Origin: Salisediminibacterium halotolerans
Lineage (GTDB): Bacteria; Bacillota; Bacilli; Bacillales; Salisediminibacteriaceae
DNA: 64,000 nucleotides
Reading direction: 5' to 3'
Assembly (NCBI RefSeq): GCF_003814815.1
Contig: NZ_RKQQ01000001.1
Coordinates: forward strand, 584,176-648,175
This document shows positions 24,407-34,582 of this stretch, piece after piece (within the stretch, counting starts at the first letter, position 1; each line of letters begins with the position of its first letter). Position numbers and translations under genes: made by a program. The notes beneath the pieces were generated by a model. That model did not search any database and had not been told where the DNA came from. It saw only the letters and a program-made list of their open reading frames with translations.

Positions 24407-26232
24407 TTTTGATCACCGCCCTCATCCGCATACGGCAAACTGAATGAAAACATTGTGCCTTTTCCCCATTCACTGGAAACCCAAATATTCCCTCCGTGCG
24501 CAACAGCGATCTCTTTAGCAATCGCAAGACCCAGGCCGGTTCCGCCTAAGTTGCGGGAACGGGCTTTATCAACGCGGTAAAAGCGGTCAAAGACGTGCGG
24601 AATGTTTTCTTTTGGTATACCGACACCTTCATCTTTCACACTGATAATAATCCACTCTTTATCCAATCTCATCGATGCTGTGATCGTTCCGCCTTCCGGG
24701 GAATATTTCACCGCGTTCGAGACGATATTGTCCATAAGCTGCATCAATTTGTCACGGTCGCCATTGACCGTCACAGCCTGATTCGGCACTTTTCTTTGAA
24801 ACTGGATTTCCTGATTTTTCGTTGACATCTCAAATCGATCGACAACATGGTTCAGCAAATTCGTCACGTTTAATTCATTAAAATACATTTGATCATCTTT
24901 GCTGTCCATTTTAGACAGCTGCAGCAGGTCGTTCACAAGACGAATCATCCGCTCTGTTTCATTCGAGGTCACTTGTACGAAGTGCGGAGCAATATCCGGA
25001 TCTTCCAATGCTCCGTCATTTAACGCTTCTAAATAACTCTTCATCGAAGTTAACGGTGTTCTCAGTTCGTGCGAAACGTTAGCAACGAACTCCCGTCTTT
25101 CCTGTTCTACACGCTCTTGTTCGGTGACATCATGCAGGACAGCAATCAAGCCGTTCAATTCACCGTCTTCTTTTTCGATAACCGAAAAATTCGCCTCCAA
25201 GACTAATTCATCTTCTACCGTATCAAAATCAAGTAAAATCGGTTCTGTCATACGATACAAATCGTCAAGCGACATAAAGTGATGAAGATTCAACACTTCT
25301 GTAATGTTCTCTTCCATCGCTTTTTCCTGTTCATGATCTAACATTTCTTCCGCCCGGCGGTTCATTAAAATGATCCGGCCTTTGCGGTCGGTTGCGACAA
25401 CACCGTCTGTCATGTGCGTCAAAACAGATGAAAGCTTACGGCGTTCTCCTTCTGTCGTCGCATTTGCAACTTGCAGTTTGTTCGTTAATTCGTTGAAGGT
25501 CGCAGCTAATTGGCCGATCTCATCATCACCGTAAACATGAACATTGCGTGAGAAATCTCCCTTGCCCATCAAATCAGCCTGCCGGCGCATGTCAACAATC
25601 GGCCGCGTGATCGTTCGCGATAAAAAGATCCCCAGACCCGCCGTTAATACTAATGAAATCATTGTTCCCGAAAGGAGAATTTGATTAATATCTTGCATCT
25701 GATCGTAAATTTCTTCCATCGATGCTTCAATATAGATCGCGCCGATCACCTGATTTTGATCGGTTTCAACGGGTTGAGCTTGTACACGCATGCGCTCGCC
25801 TGTATTAGGGTCCGCTAATACAGCGCGTTCTACTGTGCCGACAAGTGCCCGCTTAATCCGAAAATCGGTCGTACGCTGATCCTTATAAATCTCGTGTTCA
25901 GGATTCGATACTTGAATGACGTTGCTGTATTCATCAACCACTTGCACATTCGCATTTTCCATTTGAAAAAGTTCGCTTAATATCCCGTCAACACGAGTCT
26001 CGAGCGAATCCTCATCTTCATCTTCATCCTCATCTCTCGTCATTTCCTGTTCAACATTGTAAGCCAAAAGCTGAGCCCGTTCATCGAGAGATTCATTAAA
26101 ATTATCGACGAGCTGATCTTCCAGCTGCTGCGTAAAATAAACACCGATCACCTGCATGGCAATTAAAATCAACAGCACATAAACCGCAACAATTTTAATA
26201 TGAATCGATTTATAAAATCGAATTTGGTCCAT
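24403..26232 (-). CDS. walK: Sensor histidine kinase WalK
   Basis: 609 residues. Two membrane helices (about 14-34 and 185-205) flank an extracellular Cache-like domain carrying an acidic insert (Asp/Glu alternation, residues 66-76). HAMP (205-257), PAS (about 262-370), H-box NVSHELRTPLTSM (His388) and a HATPase with DEGVGIP and GGTGLGLAIAK follow. It is the essential kinase controlling wall hydrolases with WalR. It lies 2 bases downstream of walR. The acidic insert is probably a halophilic adaptation. Confidence 0.97.
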   Translation of the reverse strand: MDQIRFYKSIHIKIVAVYVLLILIAMQVIGVYFTQQLEDQLVDNFNESLDERAQLLAYNVEQEMTRDEDEDEDEDSLETRVDGILSELFQMENANVQVVDEYSNVIQVSNPEHEIYKDQRTTDFRIKRALVGTVERAVLADPNTGERMRVQAQPVETDQNQVIGAIYIEASMEEIYDQMQDINQILLSGTMISLVLTAGLGIFLSRTITRPIVDMRRQADLMGKGDFSRNVHVYGDDEIGQLAATFNELTNKLQVANATTEGERRKLSSVLTHMTDGVVATDRKGRIILMNRRAEEMLDHEQEKAMEENITEVLNLHHFMSLDDLYRMTEPILLDFDTVEDELVLEANFSVIEKEDGELNGLIAVLHDVTEQERVEQERREFVANVSHELRTPLTSMKSYLEALNDGALEDPDIAPHFVQVTSNETERMIRLVNDLLQLSKMDSKDDQMYFNELNVTNLLNHVVDRFEMSTKNQEIQFQRKVPNQAVTVNGDRDKLMQLMDNIVSNAVKYSPEGGTITASMRLDKEWIIISVKDEGVGIPKENIPHVFDRFYRVDKARSRNLGGTGLGLAIAKEIAVAHGGNIWVSSEWGKGTMFSFSLPYADEGGDQK

Positions 26233-26234
26233 TT

Positions 26235-26945
26235 CTATTTCTCCTGATCAGGCTGACGGAAATAATAGCCCACTCCGCGACGGGTAGCGATCCACATTGG
26301 ATTGCTCGGATTGTCTTCTACTTTTTCTCGCAAACGGCGGACAGTGACATCGACCGTGCGAACGTCACCAAAATAATCGTATCCCCAGACAGCTTGCAGC
26401 AAATGTTCGCGTGTCATAACCTGGCCGATATGCCGGGCAAGATAATGGATCAATTCAAACTCGCGGTGCGTTAACTCAATCGGATCTCCGCGTTTTGTGA
26501 CTAAGTAAGCATCGGGTTGAATCGATAAAACACCGATATCGATATTATTCGTTTCCTTTTCCGTGCCTTGCGCCGGAACCTGTTTTCTTCTTAAGTTAGC
26601 TTTTACTCGCGCAACCAATTCCCGGGTCCCAAACGGTTTTGTAACGTAATCATCTGCACCGAGTTCCAAGCCAAGCACCTTATCAATCTCCGAATCTTTT
26701 GCTGTGAGCATAATGATCGGCATATCGTACGTTTTTCGAACTTCGCGGCATACTTCCATCCCGTCCCGATAAGGCAGCATAATATCAAGCAAAATGAGAT
26801 CGGGAACATGCTGATTTACTTTTTCGAGCGCTTCGTTGCCATCGTAAGCGCAAACGACTTCGAACCCTTCTTTTTCAAGACCGAATTGCAAAATATCTGC
26901 GATCGGTTTCTCGTCATCAACTACTAAAATGAGTTGCTTATCCAT
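26235..26945 (-). CDS. walR: Response regulator WalR
   Basis: 236 residues. Receiver domain with D10-D11 and phospho-Asp54 (LILLDIMLP), Lys of TKPFG, then an OmpR-type winged helix ([19 protein letters not shown]). ATG at 26945 ([12 protein letters not shown]) with GAGGAG upstream. First gene of the walRKHIJ operon. It controls autolysins and wall synthesis genes. Confidence 0.97.
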   Translation of the reverse strand: MDKQLILVVDDEKPIADILQFGLEKEGFEVVCAYDGNEALEKVNQHVPDLILLDIMLPYRDGMEVCREVRKTYDMPIIMLTAKDSEIDKVLGLELGADDYVTKPFGTRELVARVKANLRRKQVPAQGTEKETNNIDIGVLSIQPDAYLVTKRGDPIELTHREFELIHYLARHIGQVMTREHLLQAVWGYDYFGDVRTVDVTVRRLREKVEDNPSNPMWIATRRGVGYYFRQPDQEK

Positions 26946-26985
26946 GTTTACACCAACTCCTCTTCGTACTAGCATCATCTTTTCT

Positions 26986-26994
26986 ATTCTAACA
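26986..26994 (-). promoter_or_regulatory. Extended -10 promoter upstream of walR
   Basis: On the minus strand TGTTAGAAT gives a TGn extended -10 with TAGAAT, about 40 bases before the walR start. No good -35 is visible. Confidence 0.45.
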
Positions 26995-27065
26995 TAAGTG
27001 GCTTTCTTTTCGCTTATATATCAAGGCGCGTGTCTTGAAGATTTATGAAAAAGCACCCCGCAGTT

Positions 27066-27079
27066 ATTTCCCAGGAAAT
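27066..27079. promoter_or_regulatory. Noc-binding site, one mismatch
   Basis: ATTTCCCAGGAAAT matches the B. subtilis Noc site ATTTCCCGGGAAAT at 13 of 14 positions. It lies 9 bases from a perfect site. Confidence 0.6.
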
Positions 27080-27088
27080 AGCTGCAGG

Positions 27089-27102
27089 ATTTCCCGGGAA
27101 AT
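27089..27102. promoter_or_regulatory. Noc-binding site, perfect
   Basis: ATTTCCCGGGAAAT is identical to the published Noc-binding sequence. noc itself is encoded at 41218-42069. It lies between walR and the tRNA cluster, overlapping the tail of the tRNA terminator. Confidence 0.75.
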
Positions 27103-27132
27103 AAAAAACCCTGCCTCTTATGAAGAGACAAG
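27103..27132 (-). terminator. Intrinsic terminator of the tRNA cluster
   Basis: The minus strand reads CCTTGTCTCTTCATAAGAGG-CAGGG followed by TTTTTT, 15 bases after tRNA-Thr. Confidence 0.75.
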
Positions 27133-27146
27133 GATTCAATACGTTT

Positions 27147-27223
<77 letters not shown>

Positions 27224-27227
27224 AAAG

Positions 27228-27303
<76 letters not shown>

Positions 27304-27314
27304 ACTATGTAAAA

Positions 27315-27390
27315 TGGCGGTCCCGACGGGAATCGAACCCGCGATCTCCTGCGTGACAGGCAGGCATGTTAACCGCTACACCACGGGACC
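27315..27390 (-). tRNA. tRNA-Asp (GUC)
   Basis: Acceptor GGTCCCG with matching 3' strand, CCA encoded, anticodon stem CCTGC/GCAGG with loop CTGTCAC and anticodon GTC. Confidence 0.95.
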
Positions 27391-27442
27391 TTAAAATTAG
27401 GATGTATCGGCGACCTGTACACGCTGACGAAACAGAAAAGCA

Positions 27443-27485
27443 ATTTACTTGCTTTGACTTTGGCAACAAATCAAAGCAAGTAAAT
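27443..27485 (-). terminator. Perfect 15-bp hairpin between tRNA-fMet and tRNA-Asp
   Basis: ATTTACTTGCTTTGA (27443-27457) pairs perfectly with TCAAAGCAAGTAAAT (27471-27485) across a 13-base loop. On the minus strand it lies 4 bases after tRNA-fMet and is followed by TGCTTTTCTG. It may be a terminator or an RNA-processing hairpin splitting the cluster. Confidence 0.5.
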
Positions 27486-27489
27486 GAAA

Positions 27490-27566
<77 letters not shown>

Positions 27567-27669
27567 GCAATATTAATGAATTTGTGCTGTGCTCCCAGCC
27601 TTGTTTTCAAGACTGTCTCTTCCGTTCCTCACTGCGTTGCGGTACGTCGAGACAACTCACTTCGTTCGT

Positions 27670-27707
27670 TGCTCCACCCCGCGGCAATATTAATGAATTT
27701 GTGCTGT
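27670..27707 (-). repeat. Partial duplication of the tRNA-fMet 5' end and leader
   Basis: 38 bp identical to 27553-27590: the first 14 bases of tRNA-fMet plus 24 bases of its upstream leader. The rest of the tRNA is absent, so this is a non-functional fragment about 80 bases further upstream. Confidence 0.8.
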
Positions 27708-27781
27708 TCTTTTCAAGGCAACACCGTTCATGCTACCCGATAAAAATCGAAAAGTCAACCTTGAACCGCAAATCATTAGAA

Positions 27782-27856
<75 letters not shown>

Positions 27857-27863
27857 GTAATAA

Positions 27864-27939
27864 TGGTGAGCCATGGAGGATTCGAACCTCCGACCCTCTG
27901 ATTAAAAGTCAGATGCTCTGCCAGCTGAGCTAATGGCTC
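27864..27939 (-). tRNA. tRNA-Lys (UUU)
   Basis: GAGCCAT/ATGGCTC acceptor, CCA encoded, anticodon stem TCTGA/TCAGA with loop CTTTTAA and anticodon TTT. First tRNA of the cluster. Confidence 0.95.
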
Positions 27940-27975
27940 ATTTCAAAATGTTTCTCAATCACAAGCACAAAAATG

Positions 27976-28004
27976 ATGATACCACGTATAATAAATCGAT
28001 GCAA
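27976..28004 (-). promoter_or_regulatory. Sigma-A promoter of the tRNA cluster
   Basis: The minus strand reads TTGCAT, 17-base spacer, TATCAT, about 35 bases before tRNA-Lys. Confidence 0.65.
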
Positions 28005-28055
28005 TCATTCCTGTGAAATTTTCTTTTATATTACCATATTTTTTTACCCGGAGCA

Positions 28056-28103
28056 TCTAAAAAGCTTTCCTTTTGCAGCAAACAAGAAGCAAAAGGAAAG
28101 CCC
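28056..28103 (-). terminator. Intrinsic terminator of purA
   Basis: Perfect 13-bp arms GCTTTCCTTTTGC / GCAAAAGGAAAGC (28064-28076, 28089-28101) are followed on the minus strand by TTTTTAG. Confidence 0.88.
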
Positions 28104-28160
28104 GTATCGTTCCTCGTAACCGTGTAAACAGTCAGTTTACAGATGTCGCAACAACCGCTG

Positions 28161-29447
28161 TTAAGCAAATACACCGCGGACTAAATTCGTTTGATCGCGA
28201 TCTGGTCCGACTGAAAACATTGAAAGCGGAATACCGGTCAGCTGCGAGATTCGTTCTACGTAATAAATCGCATTTCGCGGCAGTTCATGCAATGAACGTA
28301 CGCCGGTGATGTCTTCCGTCCAGCCCGGCATTTCTTCGTAAACCGGTTCGCATTCCGCAAGCTTTTTCAAGCTCGCCGGGAATTCTTCAATAATTTCTCC
28401 GCGGTACTTATAAGCTGTGCAGATTTTTAATGTTTCAATGCCGGTCAACACATCGATTGAATTTAATGACAAATCGGTGATCCCGCTGACCCGGCGGGCA
28501 TGACGCACAACAACACTGTCAAACCAGCCGACACGCCGGGGGCGTCCGGTCGTCGTCCCGTACTCATTGCCGACGTCGCGAATATGCGAACCGGTCTCAT
28601 CGGTCAGTTCAGTCGGAAAAGGCCCATCGCCGACGCGGGTCGTATAGGCTTTAGACACACCCAAGACGTGATCAATCTTTGACGGCCCTACCCCGGAACC
28701 GATCGTTACACCGCCGGCAATCGGATTAGAAGATGTCACAAACGGGTAGGTACCTTGATCGATGTCGAGCATTACCCCTTGCGCTCCTTCAAACAAGACG
28801 CGTTTTCCGTCGTCAAGATGATCGTTTAAGATGACCGATGTATCGGTGACATAATCAGCAAATTGCTGACCGTATGCAAAATACTCTTCAAAAATATCTT
28901 CAATGGCAAACCCTTCGGTTTCGTACATTTTTTCAAACAGCCGGTTTTTTTCCCGCAAATTAATTTCCAGTTTCTCTTCAAACGTCTCTTTATCTAATAA
29001 ATCAGTAATACGAATGCCGATGCGGGCAGCTTTGTCCATATAAGCGGGACCGATGCCTTTTTTCGTCGTGCCGATTTTATTTTCGCCTTTGTTCTCTTCT
29101 TCTAAACTGTCCAGCTTTAAATGGTACGGAAGAATAACGTGTGCGCGGTTGCTGATTTTCAAATTGCTTGTATCAACATTGTGTGCATGAAGATACTCAA
29201 GCTCTTCCACCAGCGCTTTAGGGTCAATAACCATGCCGTTTCCGATCACGCAAAGTTTATCTTCATAAAAGATACCGGATGGAATTAAATGCAGTTTATA
29301 AGTTGTATCATTAAAGACGATCGTGTGACCAGCATTATTTCCGCCTTGATAACGGGCAATTATCTCAGCCTGTTCTGATAAATAATCTGTGATTTTTCCT
29401 TTTCCTTCATCTCCCCATTGCGTGCCAACGACGACAACTGACGGCAT
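28161..29447 (-). CDS. purA: Adenylosuccinate synthetase
   Basis: 428 residues, the usual length. It catalyses GTP-dependent condensation of IMP and aspartate to adenylosuccinate in AMP synthesis. N-terminal [18 protein letters not shown] (P-loop-like and catalytic Asp), NNAGHT with the catalytic His, [12 protein letters not shown], and the GTP-binding SVGPDRDQT near the C-terminus. ATG at 29447 behind GGAGG; an earlier in-frame codon has no SD. Monocistronic, with a sigma-A promoter and a PurBox-like site just upstream. Confidence 0.97.
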   Translation of the reverse strand: MPSVVVVGTQWGDEGKGKITDYLSEQAEIIARYQGGNNAGHTIVFNDTTYKLHLIPSGIFYEDKLCVIGNGMVIDPKALVEELEYLHAHNVDTSNLKISNRAHVILPYHLKLDSLEEENKGENKIGTTKKGIGPAYMDKAARIGIRITDLLDKETFEEKLEINLREKNRLFEKMYETEGFAIEDIFEEYFAYGQQFADYVTDTSVILNDHLDDGKRVLFEGAQGVMLDIDQGTYPFVTSSNPIAGGVTIGSGVGPSKIDHVLGVSKAYTTRVGDGPFPTELTDETGSHIRDVGNEYGTTTGRPRRVGWFDSVVVRHARRVSGITDLSLNSIDVLTGIETLKICTAYKYRGEIIEEFPASLKKLAECEPVYEEMPGWTEDITGVRSLHELPRNAIYYVERISQLTGIPLSMFSVGPDRDQTNLVRGVFA

Positions 29448-29513
29448 GAACGGACACCTCCGCAAGTAATAATTTTTTGATCGTTCGTATTCTTTGCCTG
29501 ACTGACCACCGTC

Positions 29514-29542
29514 AGTGTATCACCGGGCGGGGATTCGGTCAA
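29514..29542 (-). promoter_or_regulatory. Sigma-A promoter of purA
   Basis: The minus strand reads TTGACC, 17-base spacer, TACACT, about 65 bases before the purA start. Confidence 0.65.
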
Positions 29543-29544
29543 TA

Positions 29545-29557
29545 TTTTCCGAACATT
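29545..29557 (+). promoter_or_regulatory. PurBox-like site (PurR) upstream of purA
   Basis: TTTTCCGAACATT contains the CCGAAC core of the Bacillus PurBox with flanking A/T bases. It abuts the -35 of purA. A weaker inverted copy (GTTCGT, 29579-29584) lies about 20 bases further upstream. Confidence 0.5.
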
Positions 29558-29622
29558 AAATAGATGATATCCGTTTTCGTTCGTGTTAAGACAGCCGTTT
29601 CCGATGAAGCGCAGACAAAAAT

Positions 29623-30987
29623 TTATGCGCCGGGCGGCATGTCATTGTCATCAAAGCGCCGCTCTAAATCGACGAACTTATTGTACTGTTTTACAAATGC
29701 CAGTTCGACCGTTCCGACCGGCCCGTTTCGCTGTTTAGAAATGATGATTTCAATGATGTCTTTTTGCTCGGTTTCTTGGTCGTAATAATCATCGCGGTAG
29801 AGAAAAGCAACAATGTCAGCGTCTTGTTCAATACTTCCAGATTCACGGATATCCGACATCATCGGCCGTTTATCTTGGCGCGATTCGACCCCGCGTGAAA
29901 GCTGCGAAAGTGCAATAACCGGGACATCCAGTTCTCTCGCCAGCCCTTTCAGTTCCCGGGAAATTTCCGACACTTCCTGTTGACGCCCTTCGCCGCTTCT
30001 GGAATCTCCTGCTATCAGCTGCAAGTAGTCGATCATAATCATCCCGAGTCCGCGTTCTTGTTTTAATTTCCGGCATTTTGAACGGACATCTTTCACCTTG
30101 ATCCCGGGAGTGTCATCAATGTAAATACCGGCTTTCGACAGCGAACCCATCGCCATCGTCAGTTTTTGCCAATCTTCATCGGCTAAATGTCCGGTCCGGA
30201 GTTTTTGGGCATCAATATTTCCTTCCGCACAAAGCATCCGCATGACGAGCTGATCGGAACCCATTTCCAAACTGAAAATCGCGACGTTTTCTTCGGTCTT
30301 CGTCGCAATGTTTTGTGAAATGTTCAAAGCGAATGCGGTTTTCCCGACAGACGGCCGGGCGGCAACGATAATGAAATCGCTGCGCTGAAAACCTGCTGTT
30401 ATCCGGTCCAATTCTGTAAAGCCCGTCGGAATGCCGGTGACTTCTCCATCCATATACTGAAGCATTTCAATTTTATCGAACGCATCGAGCAGCACATCTT
30501 TGATTTCAACAAATTCGCCGCCGTCTTTCTTCTGGGCAACCTCAAGAATTTTCTTTTCTGCTTCATTTAAAATTAAATCGACATCTTCTCCGCCCGCGTA
30601 TCCTTCGGCAGCAATATTCGTCGCTGTACGGATCAGCCGGCGGAGCAGCGATTTCTCCTCGACGATGCGGCTGTAGTAGCCTGCATTTGCAGCTGTCGGG
30701 ACGAAATTTGCGAGATCCGTCAAATAACCGACTCCGCCAATTTCTTCCAGTGTTTCTTTATCCTCCAGCTCCGCCGTCAATGTCACTAAATCAACCGGCT
30801 CATTCTTCTCATGCAAATCGATCATCGCTGTAAAAATCCGCTGATGAGCCGCACGGTAAAAATCCTCCGGGACAAGCCGTTCAGAAGATGTAATCAGGGC
30901 TTGCGGATCCAAAAAAACCGCGCCGAGCACAGCTTGTTCAGCTTCGATATTTTGCGGAGGTGTACGGTCGGCATATTGGTCCATCAT
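29623..30987 (-). CDS. dnaB: Replicative DNA helicase DnaB family (DnaC in B. subtilis)
   Basis: 454 residues. The N-terminal primase-binding domain starts PPQNIEAEQAVLGAVFLDP and the RecA-like helicase domain has Walker A ARPSVGKTAF and Walker B MIMIDYLQLI, then IALSQLSRGVE and the C-terminal KRNG-type QRNGPVGTVELAF. The start is taken at ATG 30987 with GAGGG 8 bases upstream; the next ATG at 30984 is equally in frame. It unwinds DNA at the replication fork. A terminator separates it from rplI. Confidence 0.96.
   Translation of the reverse strand: MMDQYADRTPPQNIEAEQAVLGAVFLDPQALITSSERLVPEDFYRAAHQRIFTAMIDLHEKNEPVDLVTLTAELEDKETLEEIGGVGYLTDLANFVPTAANAGYYSRIVEEKSLLRRLIRTATNIAAEGYAGGEDVDLILNEAEKKILEVAQKKDGGEFVEIKDVLLDAFDKIEMLQYMDGEVTGIPTGFTELDRITAGFQRSDFIIVAARPSVGKTAFALNISQNIATKTEENVAIFSLEMGSDQLVMRMLCAEGNIDAQKLRTGHLADEDWQKLTMAMGSLSKAGIYIDDTPGIKVKDVRSKCRKLKQERGLGMIMIDYLQLIAGDSRSGEGRQQEVSEISRELKGLARELDVPVIALSQLSRGVESRQDKRPMMSDIRESGSIEQDADIVAFLYRDDYYDQETEQKDIIEIIISKQRNGPVGTVELAFVKQYNKFVDLERRFDDNDMPPGA
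29951..29964. promoter_or_regulatory. Noc-site-like palindrome inside dnaB
   Basis: AGTTCCCGGGAAAT matches the Noc-binding sequence at 13 of 14 positions. Noc sites commonly lie within genes. Confidence 0.4.
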
Positions 30988-31040
30988 TTCTTCATCCCTC
31001 ATTTTCTGCAGCGCCCGCTTAGTCGGCACTGCCGTGTTCT

Positions 31041-31071
31041 AAAAAAACCGGACCGATCGTATCGATCCGGA
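31041..31071 (-). terminator. Intrinsic terminator after rplI
   Basis: The minus strand reads TCCGGATCGATACGATCGG-TCCGG followed by seven T, about 13 bases after the rplI stop codon and upstream of dnaB. Confidence 0.75.
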
Positions 31072-31083
31072 AACCATATGGTC

Positions 31084-31527
31084 TTACGCTTCTGCTACGT
31101 GAATTTTTAGCGTCGCTGTCACTTTCGGGTGAACTTTTACTTCCACATTTGTATAACCGAGATTTCGAATCGGCTCTTTCATTTCAATTTTGCGTTTATC
31201 AATGTGCAGATTCATTTTTTTCAATTCTTCCGCTACTTGTTTGTTTGTCACGGCTCCGAACAACCGGCCTTTATCGCCTGCTTTGGCCTGCAGTTCAACC
31301 GTTGTATTTTCCAGCTGTTCTTTGAATTGATAGGCTTCATCCAATTCCTTTTGTGCTTGACGTTCTTCGCTTTCCTTTTGTTTCTCCAAAGCTTTCATGT
31401 TTCCTTTATTTGCTTCGACAGCGAGGTTGTTTTTTAGCAGGTAATTACGGGCATACCCTTCGGAAACATCCTTTAACTCGCCTTTCTTGCCTTTGCCTTT
31501 AACATCTTGCAAAAAAATTACTTTCAT
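31084..31527 (-). CDS. rplI: 50S ribosomal protein L9
   Basis: 147 residues. The N-terminal domain [17 protein letters not shown] and [13 protein letters not shown] binds 23S rRNA, followed by the long connecting helix and the C-terminal domain ([14 protein letters not shown]). It overlaps the gdpP stop by four bases (ATGA), so translation is coupled. Good GGAGGAG site. Confidence 0.97.
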   Translation of the reverse strand: MKVIFLQDVKGKGKKGELKDVSEGYARNYLLKNNLAVEANKGNMKALEKQKESEERQAQKELDEAYQFKEQLENTTVELQAKAGDKGRLFGAVTNKQVAEELKKMNLHIDKRKIEMKEPIRNLGYTNVEVKVHPKVTATLKIHVAEA

Positions 31528-33494
31528 GACGAATCTCCTCCCATAAAATACTCATCGATTGTCGTTTTGAGCTGTTCTTCAACTTCTTCGATCGTCTCGG
31601 CCTCAAGCTGTGTAGCGGCATTCGTTAAATGTCCGCCGCCGTCCAGCTTTTCCATGATCAGCTGCACATTGACATCTCCTAATGAACGTGCACTGATACT
31701 GACACGGCCGTCTTTTAATTTCGATATTACAAAAGATGCGACGACATCGTTCATCGTGAGAAGCGTATCGGCTGCTTGCGCGATCAGCACTTGGTTGTAC
31801 GATGCAGCCGAATCGCCTTTCGCAATTGCCATACCGCCGGTATAAATGTATGCATTCTCTACAAGTTTAGCACGCTTGACGTACTCAGCTAAATCTTCTT
31901 TTAATAATTTTTGTACGAGAACCGTATCCGCCCCGCGGCTGCGCAAGTATGAAGCCGCATCAAACGTTCGTGCACCTGTGCGGATCGCAAAACTTTTTGT
32001 ATCGACAATGATACCGGCTAAAAGCGCTGTCGATTCAAATACACCGAGACGCGGATTCGCAGGCTGGTACTCGAGAAGTTCTGTAACCAGTTCAGCTGTC
32101 GACGACGCATACGGTTCCATATAAACGAGCACCGTGCCGGCGATAAAATCTTCGCCGCGGCGGTGGTGATCGATGACAATCGTCCGTTCCACCTCATCGA
32201 CAAGCTTTTCCTCCACGACAAGCGACGGTTTATGCGTATCGACTACGACGAGAAGCGTTTCTTCCGTCGCGTATTCACGCGCTTCTTCCGGCGTCATAAA
32301 ACTCGACCATAAATCTTCATAGCCTTCCACTTCTTCAAGGAGCTTTTGCACATTTTGGTTCATATCTTCAGGATCGACAATGATATATCCGTCTTTTCCG
32401 TTTGTTTCAGCGATTTTCAACATCCCGATCGCTGAGCCGATTGAATCCATATCCGGATTTTTATGGCCCATAATATAAACTTTATCACTTTCTTTAATAA
32501 AGTCGCGAATCGCGTGAGAAATGACACGGGCGCGGACTCTCGTCCGTTTTTCTACAGCATTGGATTTGCCGCCGTAAAATCGCACTTTGCCGTTCTTTTC
32601 TTTAATCGCAACTTGATCCCCGCCTCTGCCGAGCGCCAGATCCAAACTCGACTGGGCAAGATTGCCCAATTCTCTTAACGACGGCTCGCCGCTTCCGATC
32701 CCGATGCTTAACGTTAACGAGACTTTTTCTTCAGCTGTTTTTTCCCGAATATCATCCAGAAGCGTGAACCGGCTGTCTTCCAAGTCTTTTAATGCTCCCT
32801 GATTAAAAATCGCAATAAACCGGTCCGACGCTGTCCGGCGGATTAAAATATCGTTTTCACGCGACCACTGATTAAGCGTATCTGTCACGTGCGCCAAAAG
32901 CCGGCTGCGGACTTGATCTTCCAGTCCTTGGGTGACTTCATCGTAATTGTCTAAATAGATAAAACCGATCGCTGTTTGATCATTTTCATACAGCAGTTTG
33001 TACTCTTGCTCTTCTGTAACGTTGAAGAAATAAAGCAGCCGTTCATTCGGGTTATGCTGAATCCGGTACGTATGACCGTACAGATCGAGATGAATCACTT
33101 TTTCATTTTCATTTACCTGCTCAAGCAGTTCAGGAGACAATTTTTCCAGCGACTGTCCTTGTAAATCCGCAGCAGCGAGTTTTGACAAAAACGGATTGAC
33201 CCATTGAATCACTTGGTTCTCATTGTATAAAAGCATACCGAGAGGCAGTTCTGTCACGGCCTCCTCGCCCGCTTTATTTACTCTGTAGGACAGCGTTGAA
33301 ATATATTGCGACAAATCGCGTTCAAATTCGGAACGGGCTTTGATCGTAAAATAAAACACTCCTAATAAGAGGACAAACGCAGCTGCCCCTAATTCCCATT
33401 GGTAAAGCGTGATAATAAATGAAAAAAGAGCCGACATGATAAGCAGAGCGATAACGTGATAGCCGTGCCAGCGCTTCAATAGATTGTTCGGCAT
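31524..33494 (-). CDS. gdpP: Cyclic-di-AMP phosphodiesterase GdpP
   Basis: 656 residues. Two N-terminal membrane helices (about 12-50), a PAS domain (about 60-150), a degenerate GGDEF domain (about 170-300), and the DHH-DHHA1 phosphodiesterase (about 335-656) with [22 protein letters not shown] and [10 protein letters not shown] as metal-binding motifs. It hydrolyses c-di-AMP to pApA and so links to osmotic and potassium control. It lies between yybS and rplI, the usual Bacillus context (yybT). Confidence 0.96.
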   Translation of the reverse strand: MPNNLLKRWHGYHVIALLIMSALFSFIITLYQWELGAAAFVLLLGVFYFTIKARSEFERDLSQYISTLSYRVNKAGEEAVTELPLGMLLYNENQVIQWVNPFLSKLAAADLQGQSLEKLSPELLEQVNENEKVIHLDLYGHTYRIQHNPNERLLYFFNVTEEQEYKLLYENDQTAIGFIYLDNYDEVTQGLEDQVRSRLLAHVTDTLNQWSRENDILIRRTASDRFIAIFNQGALKDLEDSRFTLLDDIREKTAEEKVSLTLSIGIGSGEPSLRELGNLAQSSLDLALGRGGDQVAIKEKNGKVRFYGGKSNAVEKRTRVRARVISHAIRDFIKESDKVYIMGHKNPDMDSIGSAIGMLKIAETNGKDGYIIVDPEDMNQNVQKLLEEVEGYEDLWSSFMTPEEAREYATEETLLVVVDTHKPSLVVEEKLVDEVERTIVIDHHRRGEDFIAGTVLVYMEPYASSTAELVTELLEYQPANPRLGVFESTALLAGIIVDTKSFAIRTGARTFDAASYLRSRGADTVLVQKLLKEDLAEYVKRAKLVENAYIYTGGMAIAKGDSAASYNQVLIAQAADTLLTMNDVVASFVISKLKDGRVSISARSLGDVNVQLIMEKLDGGGHLTNAATQLEAETIEEVEEQLKTTIDEYFMGGDSS

Positions 33495-33505
33495 GTTTTC
33501 ATCTC

Positions 33506-34444
33506 CTAACCTTGATCCGACATCCTTTTACGCAAATCGAACCCTAAATCAATTATACCTAAGATTCGGACAATCTGCAGGAAAAGCGGGAAAAGCAATG
33601 TTACGATCATAATTGCCAGCGGCAGTGCCATCGTCTTTCCTTTATTGTAAAAATAGTAAAAAATCAGCGCAAAACCTTGGATAACCATGACTGTTTCCAA
33701 AATCGGGCGCAGATTGGAAACAACGGTATGAACCGCCGTCCCTTGATCAAAATCCATCAGGATAAACATATACATAAGCAAATAATACCAAATAAACGCT
33801 TTGGAAAAATACCAAGCCCTAAGAGGCGGAAAACGGCCTGCATTAAAACCCTGCTTCCGTAAAATACCGCCTGTTGCGATTTGCGTGATAAAGGCAAACG
33901 CAACACCGAAAATAACGATCAATGCCGGTGCGATGACCGGAATATGCTCAATCAGCTCATAAATACCGTCCATCGCATCCGTCGCGCCGCCGTCGGTAAT
34001 CATTAAGAGTTGTTCAGACATCTCCGCCGATTCCGTCATCGCCTCCTGAAATTCTCCGACCAAGTCGACATCGAATAAGAGCATCGCCCCTAAATAAAGG
34101 ATGACAACCGCGCCCACTGTACTGAGAGCCGTTCCGGCAAATACACCGAAGGCCGGATAATCGCGTCTGTACAATTCTCCCAGAACTACTCCCGGAACGA
34201 CTAAAAGAAGAAATAAGAAGAGCGATAAAACACCTGTAATTAAATATAACAGGAAGAAAGCGACGAGGCCGAAGCCGATGCCAAAGTTCAGCTCATATTT
34301 ATATGTAAAAAAAGCAATCGGAAACGGAATCAGCACCGCAAGGAAGATACCGACTGCAGGCAGCCATATTAACAGCAGACTGAGCGCGAAAAACAATGCT
34401 GCCATTTTCACCGCATCGCTCTGCATGCTTGATTGTTTCATCAT
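33506..34444 (-). CDS. yybS: YybS-family (DUF2232) membrane protein
   Basis: 312 residues with about eight hydrophobic segments, matching the DUF2232 family encoded between rpsR and gdpP in Bacilli. Two adjacent ATG codons; GAGAGGG fits either. Function unknown. Co-directional with gdpP and 11 bases upstream of it. Confidence 0.88.
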   Translation of the reverse strand: MMKQSSMQSDAVKMAALFFALSLLLIWLPAVGIFLAVLIPFPIAFFTYKYELNFGIGFGLVAFFLLYLITGVLSLFLFLLLVVPGVVLGELYRRDYPAFGVFAGTALSTVGAVVILYLGAMLLFDVDLVGEFQEAMTESAEMSEQLLMITDGGATDAMDGIYELIEHIPVIAPALIVIFGVAFAFITQIATGGILRKQGFNAGRFPPLRAWYFSKAFIWYYLLMYMFILMDFDQGTAVHTVVSNLRPILETVMVIQGFALIFYYFYNKGKTMALPLAIMIVTLLFPLFLQIVRILGIIDLGFDLRKRMSDQG

Positions 34445-34544
34445 CTAACCCTCTCTTCCAACAAAACCCGCGAATTATATTTTATCATTCAACCGATTGA
34501 AAACAAATAATATGCAAAACAGCGGGCTCTTTCCCGCAACATAA

Positions 34545-34574
34545 GAAAAAACCTCTGGTCGAAATGACCAGAGG
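34545..34574 (-). terminator. Intrinsic terminator of rpsF-ssb-rpsR
   Basis: The stem CCTCTGGTC/GACCAGAGG is followed by TTTTTTC on the minus strand, right after the rpsR stop. Confidence 0.9.
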
Positions 34575-34582
34575 CTGCTGAG

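Noticed and set aside
28073..28309. Plus-strand frame antisense to the purA 3' end
   Set aside because: It covers the purA terminator and coding sequence and has no family features.
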